DNA of 64,000 nt from Platynereis dumerilii (lineage: Eukaryota > Annelida > Polychaeta > Phyllodocida > Nereididae), in the NCBI GenBank assembly GCA_026936325.1, contig JAPTHN010000011.1, forward strand, positions 27,320,501 to 27,384,500. Direction: 5' to 3'. Position 1 is the first letter of the stretch, and each line of letters starts with the position of its first letter. Both the position numbers and the translations under genes were made by a program. Shown here piece by piece: positions 24,203 to 34,879 of this stretch. The notes under the pieces were generated by a model that did no database searches, was not told the origin of the DNA, and worked only from the letters and a program-made list of their open reading frames with translations.

Positions 24203-24894
24203 CGCTGTTGTAATATGATGTAAGATAGTCCAAATCAGAAAGTTCTTACTTTATATTTCTTCAGTTACAAGGTTAAAACTAAGACCTCTCAAGATATACC
24301 CCATGTAATAAAGGTCCAATAAATCAACTACATGCAGATCAACATGTGTTCAAATGTTCAGATCAATAAATCATGGGCATTTTCTTCATAGTTTTCAAGA
24401 GACCAAATTCTTAAAAACCGAATATTTAGTATCCACAATGGTGTCTACCGAGGAAGCATGTAAGTCTAGCCGACATCCGTCTTTCTGCCTTAAAGTTGGT
24501 GAGTCCGCATATTCAATAGACTGTCTATGGATGGCTTTCAGTCATATTTTTAAAAACATTCCAGTTGAGAAATTGCCCCAATTGCTACTCGAATGGCAAT
24601 ATATGAAGTTTATTTCTTTGAAAAATGTAAACAAATAGTTTTTCATGCCGTGAAAAAGCAATGTTTTGTTTACATTGGGAGCAGTGCAGGGCTCTCCTTA
24701 AGTAATTTAAGGCTTTGCAATCAATTAAACTCAACTTAATTACGGAAAACACACAATTCTGTTGATTGGAAGTGTATAATATACTTAAAGTCTATAAATT
24801 TATAATCAAAAACTACAAGTTGAATTTTACATAGAATTGGAGGACTTACTACCTGTAAGACTTGTTCTGAGATATTTGCCCTTTGCTCCCACAG

Positions 24895-25015
24895 CAGCCT
24901 CCGGGCTCCGGACAAAGGGATAATGACTGAGTGGAATACTTTACATACATCATTAATGAGAGATTTAAACAAATGGCTGGCCAGGGAAGCTCAGCAGCTG
25001 AGGAGATACGTGAAG
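24895..25015 (+). CDS. Exon-like segment of an unidentified gene
   Basis: A pyrimidine-rich tract and CCCACAG acceptor precede 24895; AAG|GTGAAA follows 25015. In the frame with one leading base, the segment is open for 40 codons and reads like a charged helix, for example TEWNTLHTSLMRDLNKWLAR. Upstream, an ATG frame at 24438 runs into a GTGAGT donor, but its phase does not match this exon. I therefore cannot assemble a gene and know no family for it. The opposite strand is also open here, so the evidence is modest. Confidence 0.3.
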
Positions 25016-25855
25016 GTGAAAAGATGACAATATTTCTTTCTCCATATGGGTGGCAGAATTTTACGAAGACAGTTCAATTTTTGTCTCTGCGGCGAAGCCT
25101 ACTAAATTTAAGTCTTGGTGATGAAAATGTTTGCAGACAAAAAAAAAATTTGAGCTTTGAAATAACAAAATCTTTCATTTATCATGTTCTGTTGGTCTTT
25201 CACTGGAAAATAACATTGATAGCAAATAACCTGTTAGTTAACAAACATAGTTATTTAATGAAGGCGATCACTAGGAAATCAGACTGCCAACAACATCAAG
25301 CTTAATACATGTGTGGAAGTTGAGGGGATCCCCAAAAACTAGACCATGCAGCAGAACTACCCAAAAACGATCACCTGATAATTGCCATATACACATGTAC
25401 AATGTAACTTCTATCAACCATCATATCAACCTTGTTACCTTTGTACCTTTGATATTTTTAAAAATTACAAACTCAAATTCTATTATTCTGATTTTACCAT
25501 GTAACCAAGGGTAATCTTATAATAACCCAGCTTCGTTGACTACAGAAAAATTGCCTTGGTTGCCAAGGACTTTGTTGCCGTTTTTATCTGTCCCTTTCAC
25601 TCCCAATGACCAACTATGGTTATCCAGCTCATTCCACAACCTTCTAACACGTCCCAGGTGGGTTCACTCTTACCTTATCTTCAAAATATTCATGTAGGAA
25701 TCATTCAAACATTTAAAATGTCATGTTTATTTCCATGTAAACAAACATGCACTTTAAGAATATCTCACAAGAGGGCAGGGTTGTGCCATTTGCAAACTTG
25801 ATCCTCCTTTTGGTTTATTTTGGAACTTCACAAAGTAAAATAGGTATTCACTCAA
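25016..25855. other. Intergenic, no gene seen
   Basis: A/T-rich, with chance frames only. No follow-on exon for the segment at 24895 could be supported. Confidence 0.4.
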
Positions 25856-25859
25856 GGTT

Positions 25860-26612
25860 AGGACCCCTCTCCTACAAGTGGGAGTCAGCTCCTCCTCCTG
25901 CAGATGGGGGTCAGTGCCCCCTCCTGCCAGTGGGGGTCAGTGCCCCCTCCTGCCAGTGGGGGTCAGTGCCCCCTCCTGTCAGTGGGGGTTAGTGCCCCCT
26001 GCCCATGGGGTTCAGTGCCCCCCTTCCAGAGGGTTCCACACCTCAAAGTCAGGGTCAGTGCCCCTCTTCTATAACTGCGAGTCTGTGCCCCCTTCCTACA
26101 GATGGGGGTCAGTGCCCCCCTCCTGCCTATGGCGTCAGTGCCCCCCTTCCAGAGAGTTCATCACCTAAAAGTCAGGGTGGCGCCCCTCTCCTACAAGTGG
26201 GACTGAGTGCTCCCCCTGCAGATGGGGGGGTCAGCACCCCTCTTGCCAATGGGCATCAGTGCCCCCCTTCCAGAGGGTTCTGAACATACTCAAAGTCAGG
26301 TTCAGTGCCTTCTCCTACATGTGGGAGTCAGTACCCCCCTCCTGCAGATGGGGGTCGGTGCCCCCTCCTGCAAATGGGGGTCAGTGCCCCCCTTCCAGAG
26401 GGTTCAGAACATACTCAAAGTCAGGCTCAGTGCCCTCTCCTACAAGTGGGAGTCAGTACCCCCCTCCTGCAGATGGGGGGTCAGCTCCCCCTCCTGCCAA
26501 TGGGGGGTCAACTCCCCCTCCTACCAATGGGGGTCAGTGCCCCCCTTCCAGAGGGTTCAACCTACTCAAAGTCAGGGTCAGTGCCCCCCTTCTACAAGTC
26601 TCCCTCCTAAAG
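25860..26612. repeat. GC-rich minisatellite
   Basis: About 27-bp units of type GGGGGTCAGTGCCCCCTCCT, with variant spacer units (CAGAGGGTTC.., CTCAAAGTCAGG). The arrangement is higher-order: a block of about 150 bp recurs near 26030, 26270 and 26395. All three plus-strand frames stay open through it only because of the repeat. Confidence 0.92.
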
Positions 26613-26841
26613 GTCGCTGTCAATTCCCTCAAATATCTTTTAATGCATTCTTATTCATAGCATAAGTTCAAATGTGCAGGTCTACAAATGTACACAGGGC
26701 TATAGTATATGACATTCCAACTACCGTTCGTAGAACGGGTATTACGCTATACATATAAATACTGGCTCTAGCCGGTCATCCTGTTACAATACTGACATTG
26801 GCAGCATTTTCAATTCCAGGATATCAGTACAAACAGAAATA

Positions 26842-27689
26842 GGGGAGAGTGGGGCACAATGAGACACTTTTTTTTATTTTCAAGTGTTCCAAAATTTTGG
26901 AAGTTACCAGTAAAATAAGGGCACGTTGAGACAGCAGGCGGGACACAGTGAGACAGGGCATCTGCTACCATAACTACCTACTGTACCCTCTGGAGTGGGT
27001 GAATTTTTCTATCAATTGTCGCCGAAAAATAAACTCCTTTATAGGCTACTCAAATAAATCAGCGGGCCAGGTGATTTTTTAGGTCCTTTTTAGGTTATGT
27101 TTGGAAAAGTCAAGACACCGGACACATGGCACAACTTATTTAACCTGCCTCACTTGTACATAATCACAATTTTTTTCTCTTCGGATACGGCTCACTAAAA
27201 TCAGAGGTTTTCTTCAAGCATTTTGTTCCTGATTGTGAGGTGTGCATTAAATTTAGGTCGCTTCTAGTGTATTTTGTGATATCTCCCTGTGTCCCGCCTC
27301 AATCTGTCTCATTGTGCCCCAAACAGCTTTCTTTATAAAATTTTGGAATCCTATGGACCGGACGCCTGCATTGTAGATCATCATCTAACTAAACTAAAAC
27401 AAGTAACCAAGGTTAGTATCCCTGGCAACTGATTTGCATTATACCTTTTTTCTTTGGAATGGCAACCAAAAGTCATTTTGCAAAATTATTTACTTTTACT
27501 GGCATAAACCATAATTTTGAAATCCAACTTACCATATGCTGCATATGCTGTGCAAGCATTCAGGATATAGGACAGTCCGTCACTAACTTTTTGTACTATA
27601 CAAAAGAGGGTTGATCTGTAAACAGTACCAGTTAGACACTATGGGTTTGTCTCATTGTGCCTGTCGTCTCACTGTGCCCCGCTCTCCCC
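26842..27689. mobile_element. TA-flanked TIR element, family F, short type
   Basis: An 848-bp element between TA dinucleotides. Starts GGGGAGAGTGGGGCACAATG and ends CACTGTGCCCCGCTCTCCCC. The subterminal motif GGGGCACAATGAGAC and relatives recur inside in both orientations (about 26915-26955 and 27295-27325). Non-coding. The outer ends (GGGGAGAGTGGGG) are shared with the two 1519-bp elements at 28635 and 33264. Confidence 0.8.
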
Positions 27690-28023
27690 TATACATTTAA
27701 ACTGAAATGACAGTAAACTTAATTACAGTATCAGCAGCAAATTAGATTAATTAGTCATTATGTCATTATTGCAAAACATTTAAAGGATATTTGACGGATA
27801 ATCCGAGATTTTCTTAAGAGATTTTCTTGTGAGCTGGCCGTTACATACCCAGCCCCCCCCCCCCAAGGAGCACTCAACATAAACGTCATATTTTGACATT
27901 GCTTCGCAAAGTTGCGACAACTTGGATTTCAGAAGAGGGTGTATGGAGTTGTGCTAATGGTCTATGAAACCAAATGCTTTCCTTGCAGTACACATACAGT
28001 TGCCTAAGAGACTACCAATTGAC

Positions 28024-28149
28024 CTTTGGCTTCAGGTTTGATAGCCTTTGTTGCAATAGATATCCCAAAGGTCCTTTTTACTCCACTTACTGGAACAAAG
28101 ATGGCATCCAGTCAGGAACCTGCTCCAGGACTTCCAAACCAATTGTGCC
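28024..28149 (-). pseudogene. Orphan decayed copy of a serine racemase exon
   Basis: This 126-bp stretch closely matches the functional racemase exon at 51400-51526 and has the same orientation. Shared phrases include CCTTTGTTGCAATAGA and CCTGCTCCAGGACTTCC. It has substitutions, a one-base deletion that shifts the frame, and a donor changed from GTAAAC to GTCAAT. It cannot serve the racemase gene, whose exons lie 14-35 kb away. It lies upstream of the first peptide-precursor gene in the same order as the working exon lies upstream of the second. This suggests one segmental duplication carried both. Confidence 0.9.
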
Positions 28150-28164
28150 CTGGCATCATAAAAT

Positions 28165-28605
28165 AAAATATCTTAATATCCAAATGTTGAGGTATATATT
28201 TTTCACTATTTGGCATGTACACGAATTTGTATACCTGCAAAAACGAACATATACACGAATTTGGCATTTGTGTAAGTGTGAAATATTGCAATTCACGAAT
28301 TTGTGTAGGTGCAAAAACGAACATTGCAACCTTAAACTTGGCTAAAACTAACTCTAAACCTAATTTTAACACTAAACCCTAATGATACAGCACTTCCACG
28401 AATGTTAGTGTTAGCAGATACACGAATGAATAATAAAGCACATACACAAGTGTTAGTTATCACATGTACACGAGCACCTATGCTCGTTTTTTCATGTCCA
28501 CAAATTCGTACATGCTCGTTTTTACACCTCCACGAATTCGTGAACATGCCAAATAATGAAAAATATATACATGAAATGTTAAATACTAATAATACGTAAT
28601 GGAAT
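28165..28605. mobile_element. MITE-like inverted repeat, family G
   Basis: The left part TATATTTTTCACTATTTGGCA (near 28193) is complementary to the right part around 28545-28570. The inverted homology continues through short repeats of CACGAATTTGT and AAAACGA in both orientations. No target duplication is clear and it is non-coding. Confidence 0.65.
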
Positions 28606-28634
28606 ATTGGCTACACAACATTGCATACAGCATA

Positions 28635-30153
28635 GGGGAACGTGGGGACCGACGGGCCATGGGGACCTATGGGCCACCCTCTTAACTCCACATCAAAAAC
28701 GTTTGGTTCGATGTAATTTGCATTTTTAGTATTGTTTATCACGTCTATACATCCCATATTGATGAATGATCGATAAGTTATAGCAGAAGCATTTAGTGGG
28801 CAAAATAAAATTTTGAACATCAAAAATTATTTTTTACTGATCCAGAAAAGTTTAATATTTCAAATGTGTGCAGACTCAAGGCAATATATTTCCTAAGATG
28901 ATTTTCCCTATATATTGGTGGCAATTTACACATTAAATTTTTGGAACAAGAACCATTTTCCACCAAAATAGAGGGGTTTAAATATAATGAAAGCTTTTGG
29001 GGACCGATGGGCCACCCAACATGGGGACCGATGGGCCACTGTGTCCAGAGATTCTCTATAGGTGGCGTACTGGCATGGGGCTGGATATTAAAGTCTATTA
29101 GGGGGAAAAGGCACAATAGAGCTTCAGTTTGCATCTTTAAATGTTAAGTTTCAACTTGAAAGAATGCCCTCAAATTACAGAGATGGATTTGCCTCAGTAC
29201 TGGCTTGAAACACAATATGATGGAAATTAAAAAATTAGTATTCATAGAAATCGCAAATTTTCAATTTAGTTAGTATTTGGGAAATAATAAACATAATAAC
29301 CCTGCTAGACATTGATGTAATCTTGAGTGTAAATTAAATTTTTACCAAAATATAACCTGATGAAGAGCTATGAAGGGTAATTGATGAATTTTATTGCTTT
29401 GATTCCAGATTTCTCCTACAGGTGGCATACTAGTACAGTGATCAATCAAAAATGTTGCTTTTTCCCTAAAAATCTAAATGGTTGACAGAAGTGATTAATT
29501 GCTGGAGAAAATATTAAACTATACTCATTTTTTAATGTTCATCACCAAATTTGAGGTGTTAGGCAAGATTTTGATGCTTAGGGTGATAGCCAAACTTCTG
29601 TATCGACCAAATATCAAATAATTGCTTTCTTCTTAATAACCAATGAACCAATCATTTTGGAATTCTCTGGTGCAGTTTCTAATACATCTGTTCATGTACT
29701 GCTAAAATATCGTCTCAATAGATTTAATATAACTACAAAAAAGTAACTGATGACATCGGTGAAAATTTAGCTTTTTTTCAAAGTGTAAAATTTGGGCATA
29801 TCTATATGTTTTCAATCTAAAAATTACCATATACACGCAGATGGATGAACAAAACATCTTGGAACCAAATTTCGAATTCTTCCTCCGACCTTTGGCAAGT
29901 TATTGACATGGTCCATCGGACCCCATGGGATGGCCCATCGGTCCCCATGGTTGGGGACCGATGGGCCACTATCTTTCTTGACAGTAAATGTGTTTTCTCA
30001 TCTTTCTTCCTAGGTTGATCTTTGTGAATCTTATATCATTTTGTAGCGAACTACGTCGGGTAAAAGGGCGAACAGTATTAATGCTGTATCTGAAGCAGAT
30101 TTGACTCCATGGTCAATAATTCGTCAAGCGGCCCATCGGTCCCCACTCTCCCC
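28635..30153 (+). mobile_element. TA-flanked TIR element, family F, long type, left copy
   Basis: A 1519-bp element flanked by TA (28633-28634, 30154-30155). Starts GGGGAACGTGGGGACCGACG and ends GGTCCCCACTCTCCCC. About eight copies of GGGGACCGATGGGCC, in both orientations, lie near both ends and in two internal clusters (about 28999-29037 and 29917-29967). There is no transposase frame, so it is non-autonomous. An almost identical copy of the same length lies inverted at 33264-34782. Confidence 0.88.
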
Positions 30154-30159
30154 TACCTT

Positions 30160-30640
30160 TCGATTATTGTATGTTTAACTGATAGATTTGCAAGCCCACA
30201 TGTTGTTTTAAGATATTTATCGAATCCAAAACCTTAAATTGCCCCAAATCAAGCATCATTTTCAGAGTTGTCAAAAAAAGCTTTTTTCCATCATATTACC
30301 AGGCATTATTCACATATTTTTCGAAGTAATATTAAACTCTTGAGTGCAAGACTAGGTAAACAGACAGTTGTTATGACAAGTGGACAGGCAGTCAGAAAAG
30401 TCAAAACTGCAAACCTGTTGTTGAAGGAAGTAAGGGAGGAAAATAATTGATTGGCGGTTGTTTTAGCTAATCACATTTTAGTTCTGTTAATGCGGATTAA
30501 TCAGACAGCATGATTTGGTACCGTAACAAAAATAGCCATCTAAACACAACAATCGTGTGTTTTGTTCAACATAACATGTAATATGTGATATGAATATAAA
30601 AATTCCACTAGGATGTGGTATATTGGTTTTGTTTAAGGAA
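30160..30640. other. Upstream region of peptide gene 1
   Basis: A/T-rich, non-coding. From about 30608 (ACTAGGATGTGGTATA) it is alignable to the upstream region of the second peptide gene (52582 onward). Confidence 0.5.
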
Positions 30641-30652
30641 GTTAATTAAGCA

Positions 30653-30702
30653 ATATAAGCAACTGGGGTTGGGGGCTGTCAGATGCTGACGTTTGCTTCA
30701 CC
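30653..30702 (+). promoter_or_regulatory. Core promoter and 5' UTR of peptide gene 1
   Basis: A TATA box (ATATAAG, 30653-30659) lies 50 bp before the ATG. Next comes a block nearly identical to that of the paralogue: CTGGGGTTGGGGG, CTGTCAGA and GCTGACGTTTGCTTCACC directly before the start codon. The expected transcription start is about 30 bp after the TATA box, giving a very short leader. The conservation between paralogues, which exceeds that of their introns, supports function. Confidence 0.7.
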
Positions 30703-30762
30703 ATGAAGGTCGCTCTTGTAATCTGTCTCGTTTTGCTGACTTTCACTTCCACTTGGGCAGCT
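30703..30762 (+). CDS. Secreted peptide precursor 1, exon 1 (signal peptide)
   Basis: Twenty codons starting MKVALVICLVLLTF and ending in ..TWAA, a compact signal peptide: a Lys at position 2, a hydrophobic core and small residues at the end. The exon ends exactly at GCT|GTGAGTAT, phase 0, so it encodes the signal peptide alone. The paralogue's exon 1 at 52698 differs by only a few bases and uses the same donor. A signal-peptide exon joined in phase 0 to a propeptide/peptide exon is common in small secreted defence or signalling peptides. Confidence 0.85.
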
Positions 30763-32522
30763 GTGAGTATACCTTCATCTTCAACTTATTCACTTGAAAT
30801 CAAATAATCAGATGTTACGAAATTTGGAGGCTCTGGATGGGCTTTTGTGTCCCCCGACCCCTTAGCCATTTACTTTGAATTCCCTGTCCCTTCCCAAGGG
30901 GTATACAACATTGTTATATTATGTGGTAGAAATTATGTTGCCACAACATCGAAATATTTTTTACAAACCTTAACAAAGTTGTTGTAAGGTCACAATGGTC
31001 ACATGTTTGAGACAGCTTCACAACGTAGTGAAAACGTTGCTACAACATCGCATATATTTGATATTGCATCATATCACAACATTGTGACTACATAATCTAC
31101 CATACAATTCTACACCGCATTTGACAAAATTATGCAAGTTGGTTATTTTGCATTGGTGTGAAAATATTAGGGCCAAATCCTTTATCCTTTTCACATAATC
31201 ATTGGTTTGATATGAGACATCTTCCATGTAACTTTCATACAATTTTGGTGTCTTACGAAATTACGCAAAATCAACATATTAAGTGGAGGGGCCATGATAA
31301 TGTTAAATTTTCAAATTACTGCACTCCATGAAGTCATCAGAATCTAATCATTCGGCAACTATTCATATAGAAAAAAATTGCTTACTTGCTGCCTCTGCCA
31401 AGCTGCACACATTAATTGTCTCCATTGGAATAACAAAGGATTTGCGTACATTTTTTAATTTATGCTCCCCATAATCTCAAAATGGTTCCGATTCTTTTGA
31501 AAACAACTTTAAAAATACCCTTTTTCTATCCATTTAGTTCAATGAAACTGAGTGATAAGTTATGTATTGGGAATAGACAAAATATTGAAAAGGGAACTGC
31601 ATATTCTGATCGCAATGCTATTCCAATGGCAGGTCGTGGATGTGATTTTTTATTGCTAACTAGTTTAAAGGGAGACATGTTACTTCAGTGACCTTTGAAC
31701 TGAGCTCATTTGATAGAATAAGGAAACTGGCAGTAACATTTTTTTAAAGATCGGAACCTCTTTGAGGTTTTTGGAAGCATTCATTCGAAAAATGTATGCA
31801 AAACCAAGATACTGCTGTGTATGTTCATTGCAGTCAGAAGATATAGCATATATTTAATAGTTTCGGAAGTGCCAAGTTATTTTAGTACATCAGCACGTTG
31901 CATTCAAATATAGGCAAAGACTTTGAAATCTTGATCAATAATGGCCTTGACATGTATTCCTAATATTCATTTCTATAAAGTTTTCATGTCTTCACTTTCT
32001 GTTTACCTATGTTTCCCTCCTTTCCCCTCTTCACCCCAAATCTCCTTACTACTACTTTGACCTCTGACCACAACCTTAACACATATAAAGAACTCTATTA
32101 AGGCAGCTGGTAATGTAATTGCAATTAGCAAAGGGGCACAATATCAAGGAAATCAAACTCATAGGGGATGAAAGAGTTTGAATTGGTGTTGTTTGAATGT
32201 AATTTTAAAAGGTAGTTTCAAGAAGGTAAAGGTAAGAAGGCATTCAGAGGTAGCCAAAAGGTGTGAAAGGGTAAAGTAGTGACTGATTCTTCCTTGCTGC
32301 TGGGGTAATCGTACTTTATTTTGGGTTGCATTGGGTATATTCACAACAAATCATCAGCATGATGACACACGAAGTGGCCTTTTCACAGTGCAGCAGTTCA
32401 TTCTTTTTTCATATCAAGTTTCCTGACTGTAATGTGAGCAACTTATTATTAATACACTGCTCTCTATCATGCAGTATGCATTTATATATAATTAGAATTC
32501 TGTTTTACTTTCTTTCACTCAG
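30763..32522 (+). other. Intron of peptide gene 1
   Basis: 1760 bp between a GTGAGT donor and a TTTCACTCAG acceptor. It contains a family E MITE remnant at about 32285-32440 (CATCAGCATGATGACACACG, as at 22400). No other coding sequence is seen. Confidence 0.8.
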
Positions 32523-32987
32523 CCTGAGAAGAGATGGCAAAAAAATGAGGACCTGGCTCAAAGAGACCTGAAAGAACCTGGATGGAAATTGAGAGACGTT
32601 TCAGAAGAGTCACTCGGGCAAAAGAGAGATATGAAAAAAGCAATGAGAGAAGCTCTGAGAGATGGTCCGAAACAAACGCAGGAGGAAGAGAGAGACTTGG
32701 AAAGGGCAATGACAAGACGATGGTTGAGTTCGGAGACGGCGAAGATCTTGGCCACAGGTTTTGAAACTCTTAGTCAAATCCTGAACAGGAATGAAAGGGC
32801 AGAAGCTACAGCTGATGAAATTGAAAGGCACCTAAGAGAGGCCGAAGAGGAAGAAAGAGATCTGGCCCATCTGGGTAATGCAGAAACCAAGAACATGGCA
32901 AAGAGGTTGATCAACTGGAGGAGGGTCAACTGGAGGAATGTAGCCAATAATGTGCTGCGCGTTGCCAATAAATTTGCGAGAACCTAA
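32523..32987 (+). CDS. Secreted peptide precursor 1, exon 2 (antimicrobial-like)
   Basis: With exon 1 this gives a 174-residue precursor. Exon 2 opens PEKRWQKNEDLAQRDL, matching the paralogue's PEKRWQENEELTERDL. A long Glu/Arg-rich propeptide (to about 86) ends MTRR. Then follow a helical segment starting WLSSETAKIL (87-109), an acidic spacer (110-148) ending ETKNMAKR, and a C-terminal 26-residue peptide starting LINWRRVNWRNV (149-174). That last peptide has five Arg and one Lys, no acidic residue, two Trp and a hydrophobic residue every three to four positions: a cationic amphipathic helix released by one dibasic cut. I infer an antimicrobial role; a neuropeptide-type role is the alternative. 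No amidation glycine is present. AATAAA follows at about 33066. Confidence 0.82.
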   Translation, partial: PEKRWQKNEDLAQRDLKEPGWKLRDVSEESLGQKRDMKKAMREALRDGPKQTQEEERDLERAMTRRWLSSETAKILATGFETLSQILNRNERAEATADEIERHLREAEEEERDLAHLGNAETKNMAKRLINWRRVNWRNVANNVLRVANKFART

Positions 32988-33263
32988 TATCCAAGACCAA
33001 TACACTAATTCACGCTTGAAACTTTAGTAAAAAAAACAGATAAGCATAAAATATTGGCACCGCACAATAAATATTCATTTGAAATGACATGGTTATGGCA
33101 AGAAAATTGATGGTCCAGATACATTTTTTTTTTTCTAAATAAATATGTTTAAACCTCTCTAAATGCTTTGTTTTCTTTCTATTTTGATTTGATTTATTTA
33201 TTCAAAAGAACAACATGTGAACAATACAAAAACAATGGGAGTTTAAGTAAAAATTACAACGTA

Positions 33264-34782
33264 GGGGAGAGTGGGGACCGATGGGCCGCTTGACGAATTA
33301 TTGACCATGGAGTCAAATCTGCTTCAGATACAGCATTAATACTGTGCGCCCTTTTACCCGATGTAGTTCGCTACAAAATGATATAAGATTCACATAGATC
33401 AACCTAGGAAGAAAGATGAGAAAACACATTTACTGTCAAGAAAGATAGTGGCCCATCGGTCCCCAACCATGGGGACCGATGGGCCATCCCATGGGGTCCG
33501 ATGGACCATGTCAATAACTTGCCAAAGGTCGGAGGAAGAATTCGAAATTTGGTTCCAAGATGTTTTGTTCATCCATCTGCGTGTATATGGTAATTTTTAG
33601 ATTGAAAACATATAGATATGCCCAGATTTTACACTTTGAAAAAAAGCTAAATTTTCACCGATGTCATCAGTTACTTTTTTGTAGTTATATTAAATCTATT
33701 GAGACGATATTTTAGCAGTACATGAACAGATGTATTAGAAACTGCACCAGAGAATTCCAAAATGATTGGTTCATTGGTTATTAAGAAGAAAGCAATTATT
33801 TGATATTTGGTCGATACAGAAGTTTGGCTATCACCCTAAGCATCAAAATCTTGCCTAACACCTCAAATTTGGTGATGAACATTAAAAAATGAGTATAGTT
33901 TAATATTTTCTCCAGCAATTAATCACTTCTGTCAACCATTTAGATTTTTAGGGAAAAAGCAACATTTTTGATTGATCACTGTACTAGTATGCCACCTGTA
34001 GGAGAAATCTGGAATCAAAGCAATAAAATTCATCAATTACCCTTCATAGCTCTTCATCAGGTTATATTTTGGTAAAAATTTAATTTACACTCAAGATTAC
34101 ATCAATGTCTAGCAGGGTTATTATGTTTATTATTTCCCAAATACTAACTAAATTGAAAATTTGCGATTTCTATGAATACTAATTTTTTAATTTCCATCAT
34201 ATTGTGTTTCAAGCCAGTACTGAGGCAAATCCATCTCTGTAATTTGAGGGCATTCTTTCAAGTTGAAACTTAACATTCAAAGATGCAAACTGAAGCTCTA
34301 TTGTGCCTTTTCCCCCTAATAGACTTTAATATCCAGCCCCATGCCAGTACGCCACCTATAGAGAATCTCTGGACACAGTGGCCCATCGGTCCCCATGTTG
34401 GGTGGCCCATCGGTCCCCAAAAGCTTTCATTATATTTAAACCCCTCTATTTTGGTGGAAAATGGTTCTTGTTCCAAAAATTTAATGTGTAAATTGCCACC
34501 AATATATAGGGAAAATCATCTTAGGAAATATATTGCCTTGAGTCTGCACACATTTGAAATATTAAACTTTTCTGGATCAGTGAAAAATAATTTTTGATGT
34601 TCAAAATTTTATTTTGCCCACTAAATGCTTCTGCTATAACTTATCGATCATTCATCAATATGGGATGTATAGACGTGATAAACAATACTAAAAATGCAAA
34701 TTACATCGAACCAAACGTTTTTGATGTGGAGTTAAGAGGGTGGCCCATAGGTCCCCATGGCCCGTCGGTCCCCATGTTCCCC
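33264..34782 (-). mobile_element. TA-flanked TIR element, family F, long type, right copy
   Basis: The reverse complement of 28635-30153, the same 1519 bp, with very few differences by eye and flanked by TA (33262-33263, 34783-34784). With the left copy it brackets peptide gene 1 in a 3.1 kb spacer. The frames within it mirror those of the left copy and are not genes. Confidence 0.88.
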
Positions 34783-34879
34783 TAACTCCCACTAACTAGC
34801 AGTTTAACATTTTCAAATTAGTTATAAAATTCTTGATTGAAACTCAATTAATAGTTCTTTTAAACCAATTTTGAACCTG

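Noticed and set aside
25747-26665. Overlapping plus-strand frames rich in Pro, Ser and Gly
   Set aside because: All arise from the 27-bp minisatellite, which is open in every frame.
28820-29134. Frames in the family F elements (also 34283-34785)
   Set aside because: They are mirrored in both inverted copies, include the iterated terminal motif and match no transposase.
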